Assembly (NCBI GenBank): GCA_020722315.1
Contig: DYLD01000008.1
Location: 1-38,978 of the forward strand
Length of the DNA: 38,978 nt
Direction of reading: 5' to 3'
Origin: Syntrophus aciditrophicus
GTDB taxonomy: Bacteria; Desulfobacterota; Syntrophia; Syntrophales; UBA5619
The translations under genes and the position numbers were made by a program. The notes under the pieces were generated by a model that saw only the letters and a program-made list of their open reading frames with translations, was not told the DNA's origin and made no database searches. This document shows positions 25,504 to 33,533 of the stretch, piece after piece (the stretch's first letter is position 1; the number at the start of each line of letters is the position of its first letter).

Positions 25504-26352
25504 TCAATTGACTTTCGTTTCGCCCGGAGGTCTTGCTGTCGATAGAAAAGATCTCCTGTTCATGCTCCCTGTTTGATAGCCATGCAAATCCAGCGTTACG
25601 TAAATGTATCCCAGTTTCCGGAAGCTCGATACAATTTTTGTCCGTGTCCCGGGAGCGGCAATTCTTTCTATCTCGGCCTTTTTTACCTCGATGCGGGCAA
25701 TATCCCCGTGGTGTCTGACCCGTACATCGTGAAATCCCAAGCCTTTAAGAAATTGCTCCGCGGCGTTGATTCGCTGAAGAAGGGATTGTTCAATCCGCGT
25801 CCCGTAAGGGATACGCGACGCCAGGCACGAGAAGGAAGGCCTGTTTGCTGTCGGCAATTTCAATATACGCGACAGCTTTCTTATATCCCTTTTTGACAAT
25901 CCCGCTTCGATCAACGGGCTTCTTACGTCCAGCTCGGATGCGGCACGCATGCCGGGCCGTTCTTCGTTCAGATCGTCCGTGTTTGAGCCGTCCGCGATAA
26001 AGTTAGCCCTGTGTTGCCGGGCTATTTCGGACAGGCGGCTGAAGAACTTTTTTTTGCAAAAGTAGCAACGCTGTGGTGTGTTGGCGCTGAAATTTTCATC
26101 TTTTAGCATCTTTTCACGAATCCATAGGAGCGACAGTCCCAATGCATCCGCTGTTTTAACGGCTTCATCCGTTTCGGTTTCAGGGAACGCCTCGAATGAC
26201 CACAGAGCGCAAATGGCATGTTCCCCCAGTTGCTCTTTCGCAATAAACGCCAGCATCGTACTGTCGCAGCCGCCGGAATAGCTTATCACGGCACTCCCCA
26301 TCTCTTTGAATATCGAACGGAGCCGCTGGAGTTTTTCATTGATGTTTTCCAT
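25504..26352 (-). CDS. larE: ATP-dependent sacrificial sulfur transferase LarE
   Basis: This 282-residue PP-loop protein matches LarE, which transfers sulfur to the pyridinium precursor of the nickel-pincer cofactor of lactate racemase. The PP-loop SYSGGCDST is at 24-32. NTPQRCYFCKKKFF holds Cys96 and Cys99, and PSFSCLASRIPYGTRI holds Cys176, the position of the sacrificial cysteine in the studied LarE. NTDDLNEERPG and AELDVRSPL-like segments are further LarE signatures. No larA, larB or larC is in the window, so a LarA-type partner must lie elsewhere. The start overlaps the stop of the RND fragment by a few bases, with GGGTGAT before the ATG. Confidence 0.9.
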   Translation of the reverse strand: MENINEKLQRLRSIFKEMGSAVISYSGGCDSTMLAFIAKEQLGEHAICALWSFEAFPETETDEAVKTADALGLSLLWIREKMLKDENFSANTPQRCYFCKKKFFSRLSEIARQHRANFIADGSNTDDLNEERPGMRAASELDVRSPLIEAGLSKRDIRKLSRILKLPTANRPSFSCLASRIPYGTRIEQSLLQRINAAEQFLKGLGFHDVRVRHHGDIARIEVKKAEIERIAAPGTRTKIVSSFRKLGYIYVTLDLHGYQTGSMNRRSFLSTARPPGETKVN

Positions 26353-26404
26353 ATCACCCGTCGTTTTTTATCATTTTATTGCTGTTCGTGTCAGGTTGTC
26401 GTTT

Positions 26405-26488
26405 CGGCGCCCTCGTTTCCGCCCCCTCGCCGACGCCGAAGGCGACCGGGATAATCCCGAAGACCATTGCAAATGTCGTAATCTTCGT
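26405..26488 (-). pseudogene. Fragment of an RND (AcrB-type) efflux transporter gene
   Basis: One frame reads TKITTFAMVFGIIPVAFG followed by VGEGAETRAP. This is the well-conserved (M)TTLAMVFGMLPLALGxGEGAExRAP segment near the C-terminus of RND pumps. A TGA stop lies just before it, and after RAP the similarity ends. Only about 28 codons of a gene of about 1000 codons remain. It lies 17 bp after the broken tolC gene, so the middle of an efflux operon was apparently deleted. Confidence 0.7.
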
Positions 26489-26505
26489 TCAAATCGTTCA
26501 TCGCT

Positions 26506-26959
26506 TTAGTAGAGTGCCGCAATATATCTCAGCAAATAGTCTTCCCGCAGCGCTTCGACGTCCAATCGGCTGCTGGCGACAGACTGCTGGGACAGATCCG
26601 CTGCCTTGAACTCGCGTCCGCTTAAAGAAAGTGTCTCATCCGCTCTGAGGCCCCGCAGAGACAGAGTCCGGCTGAAGAATGCCCCCTGTCCCCGTGTATT
26701 TTCTTTCCGAATAGTGAGTTCTGCCGCCGGTTACGGTCAGGCTCGGATACAGGTAGGCCAGCGCCTGGTCAGTTTTTGCTTCCGCGAGCGCAATGTTCTG
26801 CTCGGCAAGCTTAAGTTTTTCCGAGGAGGTCAGAGCTATTTTACAAAGGTTTTCCAGCGAGTAAGAGTCGGCACCCAGCGCGGCGGGCAGTACTGCTAGT
26901 CCCAGTATAACGAGGCAGGCGGAAAGGACCTGCCGGATTTGCTTTGGTGTATGAGGCAT
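26506..26959 (-). pseudogene. Truncated, frameshifted TolC-family outer-membrane efflux gene
   Basis: From ATG 26959 the frame has a signal peptide (MPHTPKQIRQVLSACLVILG..., ending ALGAD). The TolC-type helix YSLENLCKIALTSSEKLKLA and GILQPDS follow, and the frame then stops at about 26630. A second frame continues the family pattern, RADETLSLSGREFKAADLS...DVEALREDYLLRYIAALY, to a TAA at 26508-26506. A frameshift near 26645-26658 joins them. The remaining two thirds of the protein are missing. A MITE lies 30 bp upstream of the start codon. The gene is dead; TolC identity is supported by both halves. Confidence 0.78.
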
Positions 26960-26988
26960 AAACGATAAATGCCCATTCTTTAGGCGAT

Positions 26989-27181
26989 GAGACCTTGGCA
27001 AAACGCCGCCTTTCATGCTCATAAATCTTTTTCGACCCCGCGGCGTCTCTAAAAAAGGCTCTAGAAGGCTAGACGCTCTTTTAAGCTTGCGTTCTTAAGC
27101 CTTTAGAGCCTTGCTGCGACGACGGGATACCTAAGAAAAATCAATAAATTTGCGCTTCGGGCAGCATTTTTCAAAGGTCTC
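26989..27181 (-). mobile_element. MITE-like element, copy 4 (193 bp), 5-bp TSD GCGAT
   Basis: Inverted orientation relative to copies 1-3: it starts GAGACCTTGGCAAAACGCCG and ends GGCAGCATTTTTCAAAGGTC plus TC. GCGAT flanks both sides (26984-26988 and 27182-27186). The internal arms GACCCCGCGGCGTC / GACGACGGGATACC and GGCTCTAGAAGG / CCTTTAGAGCC are present. It lies between the divergent tolC remnant and the amino-acid transporter operon. Confidence 0.85.
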
Positions 27182-27310
27182 GCGATGCAAGAGCCTGAAG
27201 AGTCGATTTTTCAATGGCCCTGATTTATGGCGGGGCGGATGATATGAATGATTTTCCCGGTTGTCAAGCAAGGATTTACGGAGGTTAGCAAGCCGGCGAA
27301 TGGTTTCATC

Positions 27311-27339
27311 TTGACAGCCGGAAGGATTTTGTTTATGGA
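27311..27339 (+). promoter_or_regulatory. Predicted promoter of the amino-acid ABC operon
   Basis: TTGACA (27311-27316), a 17-bp spacer and TATGGA (27334-27339) lie 74 bp before the binding-protein start codon. The imperfect inverted repeat GCGGTTATCATTACCGC (27344-27360) would cover the expected transcription start and could be a repressor operator. Both are inferred from sequence only. Confidence 0.55.
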
Positions 27340-27412
27340 AAAAGCGGTTATCATTACCGCATTTGCGGCGTTTGGTAAATTTTTCGACAATACAAGGAGG
27401 GAAATTGGTATT

Positions 27413-28177
27413 ATGAGGAAGAATTCGTTTTTGAGCATGGCACTGGGGTTAGTGGCGTTCCTGTTTCTTTCGGGGGCGTCAGGTTTTGCCGCGGAGAAGG
27501 TCTATATCAACGGGATTGACGCTAATTTTCCGCCTTTTTCCTATGTTAACAAAAAGGGTGTTCCCGATGGTTTTGACGTGAAGGCCCTTGATTGGATCGC
27601 CAAGGAGATGCAATTCAAGGTCAAGCATCAGCCGATGGATTGGGACAGCATCATTCCAAGTCTTAAGGCAAAAAAGATTGATGTTGTGGCTTCGGGTCTG
27701 AGCATGAATGAGGAGCGAAAAAAACAGGTCAATTTTACAATCCCGTACTGGGTTATAAAACAGGTCATTGTTGTCAAGAAGGATGCAAATTTGACGGTTG
27801 AGAAGGTCCTTGCCGATGGAAACAAAATCGGTGTCCAGCGCGGGACCACCGAAGCGAAATGGATGGACGAAAATCTGTTGAAGAAGGGCGGTAAGAAGTT
27901 TCAGCTCGTGCAGTATGATTCAGCCCCTCTTGCGGTTGAAGACGTTTTGAACGGAAGGATTATTGGCGCCGCGATGGATGATGCCCCGGCCCTTGATGCG
28001 GTACGGAAGAAGCCTGTCAAGATCATCGGGGGATTCGGCATGCCGGATGAGGAATTCGGTTATGCGGTGCGCAAGGAGGACACGGAGTTTCTCAAAAAAC
28101 TTAACGAAGGTCTCAAGAAGCTGATGAACTCGCCTCACTGGGCCGAGCTTCAGAAAACCTATAAGTTGCAAAAATAG
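27413..28177 (+). CDS. Polar amino-acid ABC transporter substrate-binding protein
   Basis: This 254-residue protein has a signal peptide (MRKNSFLSMALGLVAFLF..., cleavage near GFAA at about 26) and a type II periplasmic binding fold of the glutamine/lysine/arginine family (SBP_bac_3). Visible markers are FPPFSYVNKKGVPDGFDVKA, DWDSIIPSLKAKKIDVV, and DVLNGRIIGAAMDDAPA. The start at 27413 has AAGGAGGG 11 bases upstream; the in-frame ATG at 27248 is rejected because it would precede the promoter. A terminator follows the gene, so it can be made in excess over the permease genes. The ligand is probably a polar amino acid. Confidence 0.92.
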   Translation: MRKNSFLSMALGLVAFLFLSGASGFAAEKVYINGIDANFPPFSYVNKKGVPDGFDVKALDWIAKEMQFKVKHQPMDWDSIIPSLKAKKIDVVASGLSMNEERKKQVNFTIPYWVIKQVIVVKKDANLTVEKVLADGNKIGVQRGTTEAKWMDENLLKKGGKKFQLVQYDSAPLAVEDVLNGRIIGAAMDDAPALDAVRKKPVKIIGGFGMPDEEFGYAVRKEDTEFLKKLNEGLKKLMNSPHWAELQKTYKLQK

Positions 28178-28293
28178 CTGGTTGTTCCAGACTGCATTTT
28201 GAGAAGCTGTTTTCCTCTCAACGTAACGTATTTGTTGCCGCTGTCAGGAGATCTCCAAGATAAACAGGGGCGCCGATTTCGTTAGATATCTGT

Positions 28294-28328
28294 GAAGGCC
28301 CCGGAAAAGGGGCCTTCCATTTTTTTTT
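28294..28328 (+). terminator. Intrinsic terminator between the binding-protein and permease genes
   Basis: GAAGGCCCC (28294-28302) pairs perfectly with GGGGCCTTC (28309-28317) around a GGAAAA loop, followed by T at 28320-28328. It sits inside the operon 16 bp before the permease gene. Partial termination here would give more binding protein than membrane components, a common design in importer operons. Confidence 0.8.
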
Positions 28329-28343
28329 AGGGTGTTGAAGTAA

Positions 28344-29021
28344 ATGCCCGAAAGCCTTACCGCCATTGTTGATGCACTACCCTATCTTCTTGGAGGGTCA
28401 CTTGTAACGATTAGCGTTGTAGCAGCGGCGATGGGCCTGGGTTTTGTTGTCGGGCTGCCTCTAGCAGTCGGGCAGGTTTACGGAGGTGTGGTAGTTCGTG
28501 CTATTGTCACTGTTTATGTCTGGTTTTTTCGGGGGATTCCGCTTCTCGTTTTTCTTTTTCTGTTCTATTTTGGTTTTTGTACGACGCTTGAGATAGATGT
28601 TTCGCCGTATGTGGTTGCCGTCGTGGTCCTTGGCTTGATCAGTTCGGCTTACCAGTCGCAGATATTCCGCGGAGCAATACTTTCGCTTCCGGAAGGTCAG
28701 TTAAAAGCAGCCCGGGCAATAGGCATGAGTGATTTTCAGGCTATCGGGTCTATCGTTGTTCCGCAGGCACTGCGGCTTGCGATTCCCGGCTGGTCAAACG
28801 AATACTCTATTCTGCTGAAGGATTCCGCTGTAACGTACGCGCTCGGGGTCGCGGAAATCATGGCGCGCGCGCACTTCGTCGCAACCAGAACCTACCAGCA
28901 TTTTCCTCTCTATCTTTCGGCGGGGGCTATCTTTCTGGTTTTAACCTGGCTGGGTACGAAAGCTCTCCGGCTCCTGGAAGACAGAGTAAGAATCCCCGGA
29001 TACTCTCCCCATTTGAGTTAG
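28344..29021 (+). CDS. Polar amino-acid ABC transporter permease 1
   Basis: This 225-residue membrane protein of the HisMQ/GlnP family has about five hydrophobic segments. It shows VVAAAMGLGFVVGLPLAVG, FFRGIPLLVFLFLFYFG, and the EAA-type loop EGQLKAARAIGMSDFQAI near 115-132 that docks on the ATPase. The protein ends RIPGYSPHL. The ATG follows AGGGTGTTGAAGTAA directly after the terminator. It is predicted to form a heterodimer with the second permease at 29812-30486, since the two are related but distinct. Confidence 0.92.
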   Translation: MPESLTAIVDALPYLLGGSLVTISVVAAAMGLGFVVGLPLAVGQVYGGVVVRAIVTVYVWFFRGIPLLVFLFLFYFGFCTTLEIDVSPYVVAVVVLGLISSAYQSQIFRGAILSLPEGQLKAARAIGMSDFQAIGSIVVPQALRLAIPGWSNEYSILLKDSAVTYALGVAEIMARAHFVATRTYQHFPLYLSAGAIFLVLTWLGTKALRLLEDRVRIPGYSPHLS

Positions 29022-29053
29022 AAAGGTTATGAGAGGCCTTAGTTAGGAATCAT

Positions 29054-29809
29054 ATGACCGCACCTATACTCCAGATCAAAGACATAACCAAAAGCTACGG
29101 CAAAAAAGAGGTATTGAAAGGCGTTTCGCTGGATGTCAACAGGGGCGATCTGAAAATCCTGATCGGGCCTTCCGGCGCCGGAAAAAGTACGTTCTTGCAG
29201 TGCATCAATTTTCTTGTCAGGCCGGATAAGGGCCAAATCTGGCTCAACGGAAAGGAGGTCCGTTGCGAACACAGACGTAACCTGTATGCCTACCGACAGA
29301 AGATCGGGATGATATTCCAGGATTTTAACCTGTTCGATCATCTCACCGCGCTGGAGAACGTGAGGATTGGCATGGTCAAGGTCAAGGGGATCCCAAAAGA
29401 GGAGGCAGGGCAGAGGGCGGAACTGGAGCTTGAAAGGGTTGGCCTCAAAGATCATATGCATAAATACCCTGCCCAGCTGTCCGGCGGGCAGAAACAGCGA
29501 GTTTCGATTGCACGGGCGCTGGCGATGGATCCGGAGGTCATGCTTCTTGACGAACCAACGTCGGCGCTCGATCCGGAGCTGATCGGTGAAGTACACGCGG
29601 TTATTCGCGATCTCGGAAGCAACGGCATGACGATGATCATGGCCACTCATCAGATCGCATTTGCCAGTTTGCTTGCCAGTGAGATTGTCTTTATGGAGGA
29701 TGGAAAGATCGTCGAAACGGGAACCCCGGACAAAATATTCAACGATGCCGAACATTCGCGAACGCGTGAGTTCTGTTCAAAAATAACGGATCTTTACGGA
29801 GAACGCTGA
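29054..29809 (+). CDS. Polar amino-acid ABC transporter ATPase, GlnQ/HisP-like
   Basis: This 251-residue ABC ATPase has Walker A GPSGAGKS (38-45), signature LSGGQ (142-146), Walker B VMLLDEP (162-168) and the H-loop MATHQ. MIFQDFNLFDHLTALENV is the GlnQ-type Q-loop region. AGGAATCAT precedes the ATG. It lies between the two permease genes and powers the importer from the cytoplasmic side. The second permease starts 2 bp after its stop. Confidence 0.95.
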   Translation: MTAPILQIKDITKSYGKKEVLKGVSLDVNRGDLKILIGPSGAGKSTFLQCINFLVRPDKGQIWLNGKEVRCEHRRNLYAYRQKIGMIFQDFNLFDHLTALENVRIGMVKVKGIPKEEAGQRAELELERVGLKDHMHKYPAQLSGGQKQRVSIARALAMDPEVMLLDEPTSALDPELIGEVHAVIRDLGSNGMTMIMATHQIAFASLLASEIVFMEDGKIVETGTPDKIFNDAEHSRTREFCSKITDLYGER

Positions 29810-29811
29810 AG

Positions 29812-30486
29812 ATGGATACATGGCTTTACCTCCGACTGGAGGCCTTTCCTGCCTTGCTCAGAGGTTTTTTGGTCAGCATCCAGCTTATCGTTCCTTCCGC
29901 CGTGTCCGGTCTTGTCATCGGAATATTAGTTGGAGTTCTGAGAGTTTATGGAAAATCTGTGATAAAAGCCCTTGCTGACTCATATGTGGTTCTTTTCAGG
30001 GGCATACCGCTTGTCATTCAGCTTTTTATCTGGTATTTCGGCCTGCCGTATTTCAAAATTTACCTTAGCCCTTTTACTGCGTCGGTTTTGGGTTTTTCGC
30101 TCTGCAGCGGTGCTTACCATTCGGAATATATCAGAGGCGCCCTTCTTTCTATCAAACGCGGGCAGACACTGGCCGCCGAATCGCTTGGGTTCAACACCGT
30201 GCAGATGATAACGTCGGTCATTCTGCCTCAGGCAATCCGCCGCGCCCTGCCGGGATGCGGAAATGAAATCATTTATCTTATAAAATACTCTTCTCTTGCC
30301 TACATGATTACGTGCATCGAATTGACGGGTGAGGGGAAAATTCTGGCGTCTCTCTCCTTCCGTTTTACGGAGATATTTCTGGTTATCGGCGTCTGCTATC
30401 TCGTTATGACGTCGCTTGCAAGCTTCATCCTTGCCCGCTTGGAAGGTTTTCTCAGCATTCCCGGTTTCGAGCAACAACGTACTTAG
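29812..30486 (+). CDS. Polar amino-acid ABC transporter permease 2
   Basis: This 224-residue HisMQ/GlnP-family membrane protein has LFRGIPLVIQLFIWYFGLP and the EAA-type loop GQTLAAESLGFNTVQMI, and ends LSIPGFEQQRT. It starts two bases after the ATPase stop, with GGAGAACG inside the ATPase end as ribosome site. The last 35 bp overlap the end of the convergent HMG-CoA-lyase-like gene, so there is no room for a terminator between the two operons. Confidence 0.93.
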   Translation: MDTWLYLRLEAFPALLRGFLVSIQLIVPSAVSGLVIGILVGVLRVYGKSVIKALADSYVVLFRGIPLVIQLFIWYFGLPYFKIYLSPFTASVLGFSLCSGAYHSEYIRGALLSIKRGQTLAAESLGFNTVQMITSVILPQAIRRALPGCGNEIIYLIKYSSLAYMITCIELTGEGKILASLSFRFTEIFLVIGVCYLVMTSLASFILARLEGFLSIPGFEQQRT

Positions 30487-31399
30487 CGGCGAGCCGGGGA
30501 TCTCGAGGGCCGCTTTTCATGACCTGTCCGGGCAATGTTTGTCCGAGGATCTCCTCAAGATCTCGGGCGGCACCGATGAGTTTAATCAGATCCAAGCCGG
30601 TGTCATATCCCATATCCTCCAGCATAAAGACGACGTCCTCTGTTGGTAGATTTCCTGCGGCAACCGGGACATTCGGGCAGCCCCCTATGCCTCCCAAAGC
30701 CGTGTCGAACATATCGGCACCCACCCCCAATGCCGCATAAAGATTTGCCATCGCGACCCCTCTGTTGTTGTGAAGGTGAAGAGAATAGGGCGTTTGGGGA
30801 AAGCGATTTTTGAATTCCCCAAGAAGTTGCAGGATTCTGGTCGGAGTAGCCATCCCGGTTGTATCGGCCAGTATGACACAAGATGCTCCTCCGTTAATAT
30901 AAGCCTCGGCAAGCCGGTAAACAGAGTCCTCCGGAACATCGCCCTGGTAGGGACATCCAAAAGCAACCGCGATAGCGCCGATCACCGGTTTGCCCCTTTC
31001 TTTGGCAAGTCTGAAAATGGATTGAAGATCTTCTAAGGATTCTTTGACTGTTCGGTGCACATTGGCCAGATTGTGGGCATCTGTGGCTGAAATGACGACG
31101 ACAAGCTTATCTGCCCCGCTATCCAGCGCAAGTTCGGCGCCTTTCAAATTCGGGACGAGGGGGCTGTGAATGCACCCATCTTTGGGAACAAGCCCCATCA
31201 GATCAGCTGCGTCGCGCAGCTGGGGTATCGCATTAGGGCTGACAAAAGCTGTCGTTTCCATTTCTGTTATGCCGGCTTCTAGCAGGAGTCTGATGATCTC
31301 GAGTTTTTTGTCTGTGGGGATGAAATTCGGCCATGATTGGAACCCGTCCCTGGGTGCGACCTCGCGAATATGGATTTTTTTTCGGCTTTTTAGTTCCAT
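30452..31399 (-). CDS. Hydroxymethylglutaryl-CoA lyase-like enzyme
   Basis: This 315-residue TIM-barrel enzyme of the HMGL/pyruvate-carboxyltransferase family starts with VAPRDGFQSW (catalytic Arg17-Asp18 by family). It has metal-ligand His in HLHNN (208-212) and the flexible Cys loop GGIGGCP with Cys241, the HMG-CoA lyase signature. It probably cleaves 3-hydroxy-3-methylglutaryl-CoA or a similar 3-hydroxyacyl-CoA to acetyl-CoA plus a ketoacid; related aldolases cannot be excluded. It begins five bases after the stop of the ParA-like gene and so shares its transcript. The 3' end overlaps the convergent permease gene by 35 bp. Confidence 0.88.
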   Translation of the reverse strand: MELKSRKKIHIREVAPRDGFQSWPNFIPTDKKLEIIRLLLEAGITEMETTAFVSPNAIPQLRDAADLMGLVPKDGCIHSPLVPNLKGAELALDSGADKLVVVISATDAHNLANVHRTVKESLEDLQSIFRLAKERGKPVIGAIAVAFGCPYQGDVPEDSVYRLAEAYINGGASCVILADTTGMATPTRILQLLGEFKNRFPQTPYSLHLHNNRGVAMANLYAALGVGADMFDTALGGIGGCPNVPVAAGNLPTEDVVFMLEDMGYDTGLDLIKLIGAARDLEEILGQTLPGQVMKSGPRDPRLAAKYVVARNREC

Positions 31400-31403
31400 C
31401 GTG

Positions 31404-32162
31404 TTACGGGTGGTTGTTCTGCCAGGATGAGATATTATTTGATATGGTTCGAAAATTTCTCGCCATCTCCGATTCAGGGGCGTCTAGAAGGGCTATCTTT
31501 TGAGTTAGGATCGATCTTGTGGCCAGATCATCCTGAATGATGTATCCTGCGTAATCGAGATCAAAACCCAGAAACCTCCTGCAGATGGAATTGATATGCG
31601 TGAAAATTTTCACCGCCTCTTTCTCGCTGGCAACGGTGTTGACGATAATGCTGAAATTGTCTCTTTCAAAAACCTGAAACATCACCTTTATCATAGAATA
31701 TGCGTCGGTGAGACATGTCAGTTCCTTATTGATTATAAGGATGTTTTTTGAGGCCAGCAGGTTGAATTGAAGTACGACTTCAGAAATCCCCGCTCCTGTA
31801 TCCAGAATGATGATGTCGTATCCGGATAGTTCCCTGATCATCGATTTGATCATCTCGATTTTTTCGAAAAGGAGTTGTGCCATGTCTTTGACACCGGAAC
31901 TTGACGGAGCAAGATCAAAACCTCCGGCCGTCGCTACGATGATGTCCTGTAATTTTTTGTTGCCGAAGGCGACATCCTGGAGTGTATGAGAAGGATTTAT
32001 TCCCAGCATAATATCTATATTGGCCAGTCCCAGGTCACAATCCACCACCAGGATTTTTTTTCTTGTTCTCGCGAGTGCAGCCGCGACGTTAATTGTCGCG
32101 AAGGTCTTTCCTACCCCTCCTTTTCCGCTGGTCACGGATAAGATCAGAGGTCTTTCGTTCAT
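31404..32162 (-). CDS. MinD/FlhG-like ParA-family ATPase
   Basis: This 252-residue SIMIBI-class ATPase has the deviant Walker A motif KGGVGKT (14-20) and DCDLGLANIDIMLG (41-54), plus DTGAGI. This is the arrangement of FlhG/MinD-like proteins that control flagellar number or pole placement. The first 10 residues lack the DQA/LRR segment of classical FlhG, and no amphipathic MinD membrane-targeting helix is evident at the C-terminus. Its start overlaps the stop of the GGDEF gene by 4 bp, so the two are coupled. No flagellar genes are in the window; the protein it positions is unknown. Confidence 0.85.
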   Translation of the reverse strand: MNERPLILSVTSGKGGVGKTFATINVAAALARTRKKILVVDCDLGLANIDIMLGINPSHTLQDVAFGNKKLQDIIVATAGGFDLAPSSSGVKDMAQLLFEKIEMIKSMIRELSGYDIIILDTGAGISEVVLQFNLLASKNILIINKELTCLTDAYSMIKVMFQVFERDNFSIIVNTVASEKEAVKIFTHINSICRRFLGFDLDYAGYIIQDDLATRSILTQKIALLDAPESEMARNFRTISNNISSWQNNHP

Positions 32163-32833
32163 TGTTGTTCCTTATTCGTTATTTCTTCAAACGGCGTCGA
32201 AAGCGCTTCCCTTTCCAAATTGTTGACAACTGTACTTCTGATGTTGGTGTCCTGCTCGTGGAATATCTGATTTTTCCCCGCTTTCTTGGCGGCTAGAAGG
32301 TTATTATCTGCCATTTTAAAAAATGATTCCACGGTCATTTTTTGTAAAGGTTCGTACATTGCAAGCCCGATGCTTACAGAAACATGTGTCCCTTCGGTGA
32401 GATAAGGGGTAAAATCGGCATTGCGCAAGGAAGCCTTAATTCGTTTGGCAACGTTGAGGCTTTCGATCAGGTTTGAAGAGGGCATGATGATAAAGAATTC
32501 GTCCCCGCCGAAGCGGCATGCAAAATCGGTGGGACGAATTATTTTATTCAGCGTTCCTGCAAACCGGGACAGAAGCTGATCCCCGATATAGTGACCTAAG
32601 GTGTCATTGATATGTTTGAAATCGTCCAAGTCCAGCGCGATGAGCGTGCATGGCTGTCCCGTCCGTTTTGTTCTTGCGGTTTCCACGTTTAGTTGGCGGA
32701 AAAAAAATCGTTTGTTGTACAGACCGGTCAGTTCGTCTGTAAGCAGCAATGATTTCAAATGTTCATTTTCCTTTTTGAGTTCGTTGATCCGGATGAGAAG
32801 TTCATCCTTCGACGCCTTTTTCTTTTTCGTCAT
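32159..32833 (-). CDS. Diguanylate cyclase (GGDEF domain)
   Basis: This 224-residue protein has a short Lys/Glu-rich coiled-coil start (residues about 8-30) and one complete GGDEF domain. LTDELTGLYNKRFF opens the domain, GGDEF is intact at 109-113, and RPTD at 100-103 lies five residues before it, the classical inhibitory I-site. It should make cyclic di-GMP from GTP and be product-inhibited. There is no sensor or membrane segment, so dimerisation may depend on the coiled coil or a partner. It is the first gene of a coupled trio with the ParA-like ATPase and HMG-CoA-lyase-like gene. Confidence 0.92.
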   Translation of the reverse strand: MTKKKKASKDELLIRINELKKENEHLKSLLLTDELTGLYNKRFFFRQLNVETARTKRTGQPCTLIALDLDDFKHINDTLGHYIGDQLLSRFAGTLNKIIRPTDFACRFGGDEFFIIMPSSNLIESLNVAKRIKASLRNADFTPYLTEGTHVSVSIGLAMYEPLQKMTVESFFKMADNNLLAAKKAGKNQIFHEQDTNIRSTVVNNLEREALSTPFEEITNKEQQ

Positions 32834-33285
32834 TTCCCCCGCCGTGTTGGAATTCGGGCGCTTTTGTTGATGTTATGCCACGGTGTTTTCGTATATGTTG
32901 TCGATTCTTAAAGAGCCTGGCAAACCGCCAAAGGTGGTTTCATAAAGCGCGGTTTAAAGGTTATTTCTGTTCACCCCGTCGTCGCGGCGAACGTAAAAGG
33001 CCTGAAAAACAACGCGAGATAGCGCTGTTTAGCCTTCGAAAGTCTGAGCGAGACGTAGGAGTTTCGTAAAAAGCCTCTTGAGCGTGCATAAAAAACGTTT
33101 TGGATGGTCCGGCAAAACTATCTTTTAGTTAATTCCCGGTACAAATATATAAAAAAGTTGTTTTTAGCAAGAAATAAATGTTTGTTCTGCCGGGATGCAG
33201 GCCAACTCGTTTTCGATGCATTCACCAAAAAGTATTTTTTAATCGTGATGTTTATCTCTCAAAGAGCATCTTTTATGATATGACC
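32834..33285. other. Intergenic region with a decayed MITE and AT-rich spacer
   Basis: No convincing gene. 32930-33080 resembles the MITE family (next entry). 33085-33285 is AT-rich with nothing recognisable. The promoter of the diguanylate cyclase operon should lie near 32834-32920 on the minus strand, but no good boxes were found. Confidence 0.5.
32930..33080 (+). mobile_element. Decayed copy of the MITE-like element (copy 7)
   Basis: The block order of the family is kept but diverged: AAAGCGCGGTTTAAAGG, CACCCCGTCGTCGC, AAGGCCTGAAAAAC, GCGCTGTTTAGCCTT and GAGCGAGACG. The terminal repeats are hardly recognisable. A dot plot against copies 1-6 would settle it. Confidence 0.5.
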
Positions 33286-33314
33286 TTGACATAAAGGCTT
33301 TTGTTGCATATATG
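33286..33314 (+). promoter_or_regulatory. Predicted sigma70-type promoter upstream of the thioesterase gene
   Basis: TTGACA (33286-33291), an exact 17-bp spacer and TATATG (33309-33314) lie about 220 bp before the frameshifted thioesterase gene. This is a strong pattern match without experimental support. Confidence 0.55.
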
Positions 33315-33383
33315 ACTGCAAAACCCAAAAAGATTCAACGTCTTTCGGGCTGTTCGGAGGCGGTGTTGTGGGGGTTTTTCCAA

Positions 33384-33426
33384 AACCTAGAAAGATGGTT
33401 TCAGCAAGAGCGATTTTAAAGATTTT
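33384..33426 (+). repeat. Short fragment resembling the MITE left end (copy 8)
   Basis: ACCTAGAAAGATGGTTTCAG followed by GAGCGATTTTAAAGATTTT parallels the first 45 bp of copy 2 (ACCTTTGAAAAATGCTGCC and GCGCGATTTTAAAGATTTTT). No right half is seen. Low-confidence relic. Confidence 0.35.
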
Positions 33427-33533
33427 CCCGGCAAAAAGGCTTCCTGAGTGTCATGAAACCTTTTTGAAAAGTTCTGTAAACCTCCTATTCTACGGCCAGC
33501 CAAAGATTGAAGACAAGGACATTGATTGTTAAA

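Noticed and set aside
29039-29755. Minus-strand frame of 238 codons opposite the amino-acid ABC ATPase
   Set aside because: Fully covers a canonical ATPase gene on the other strand; no domain recognised.
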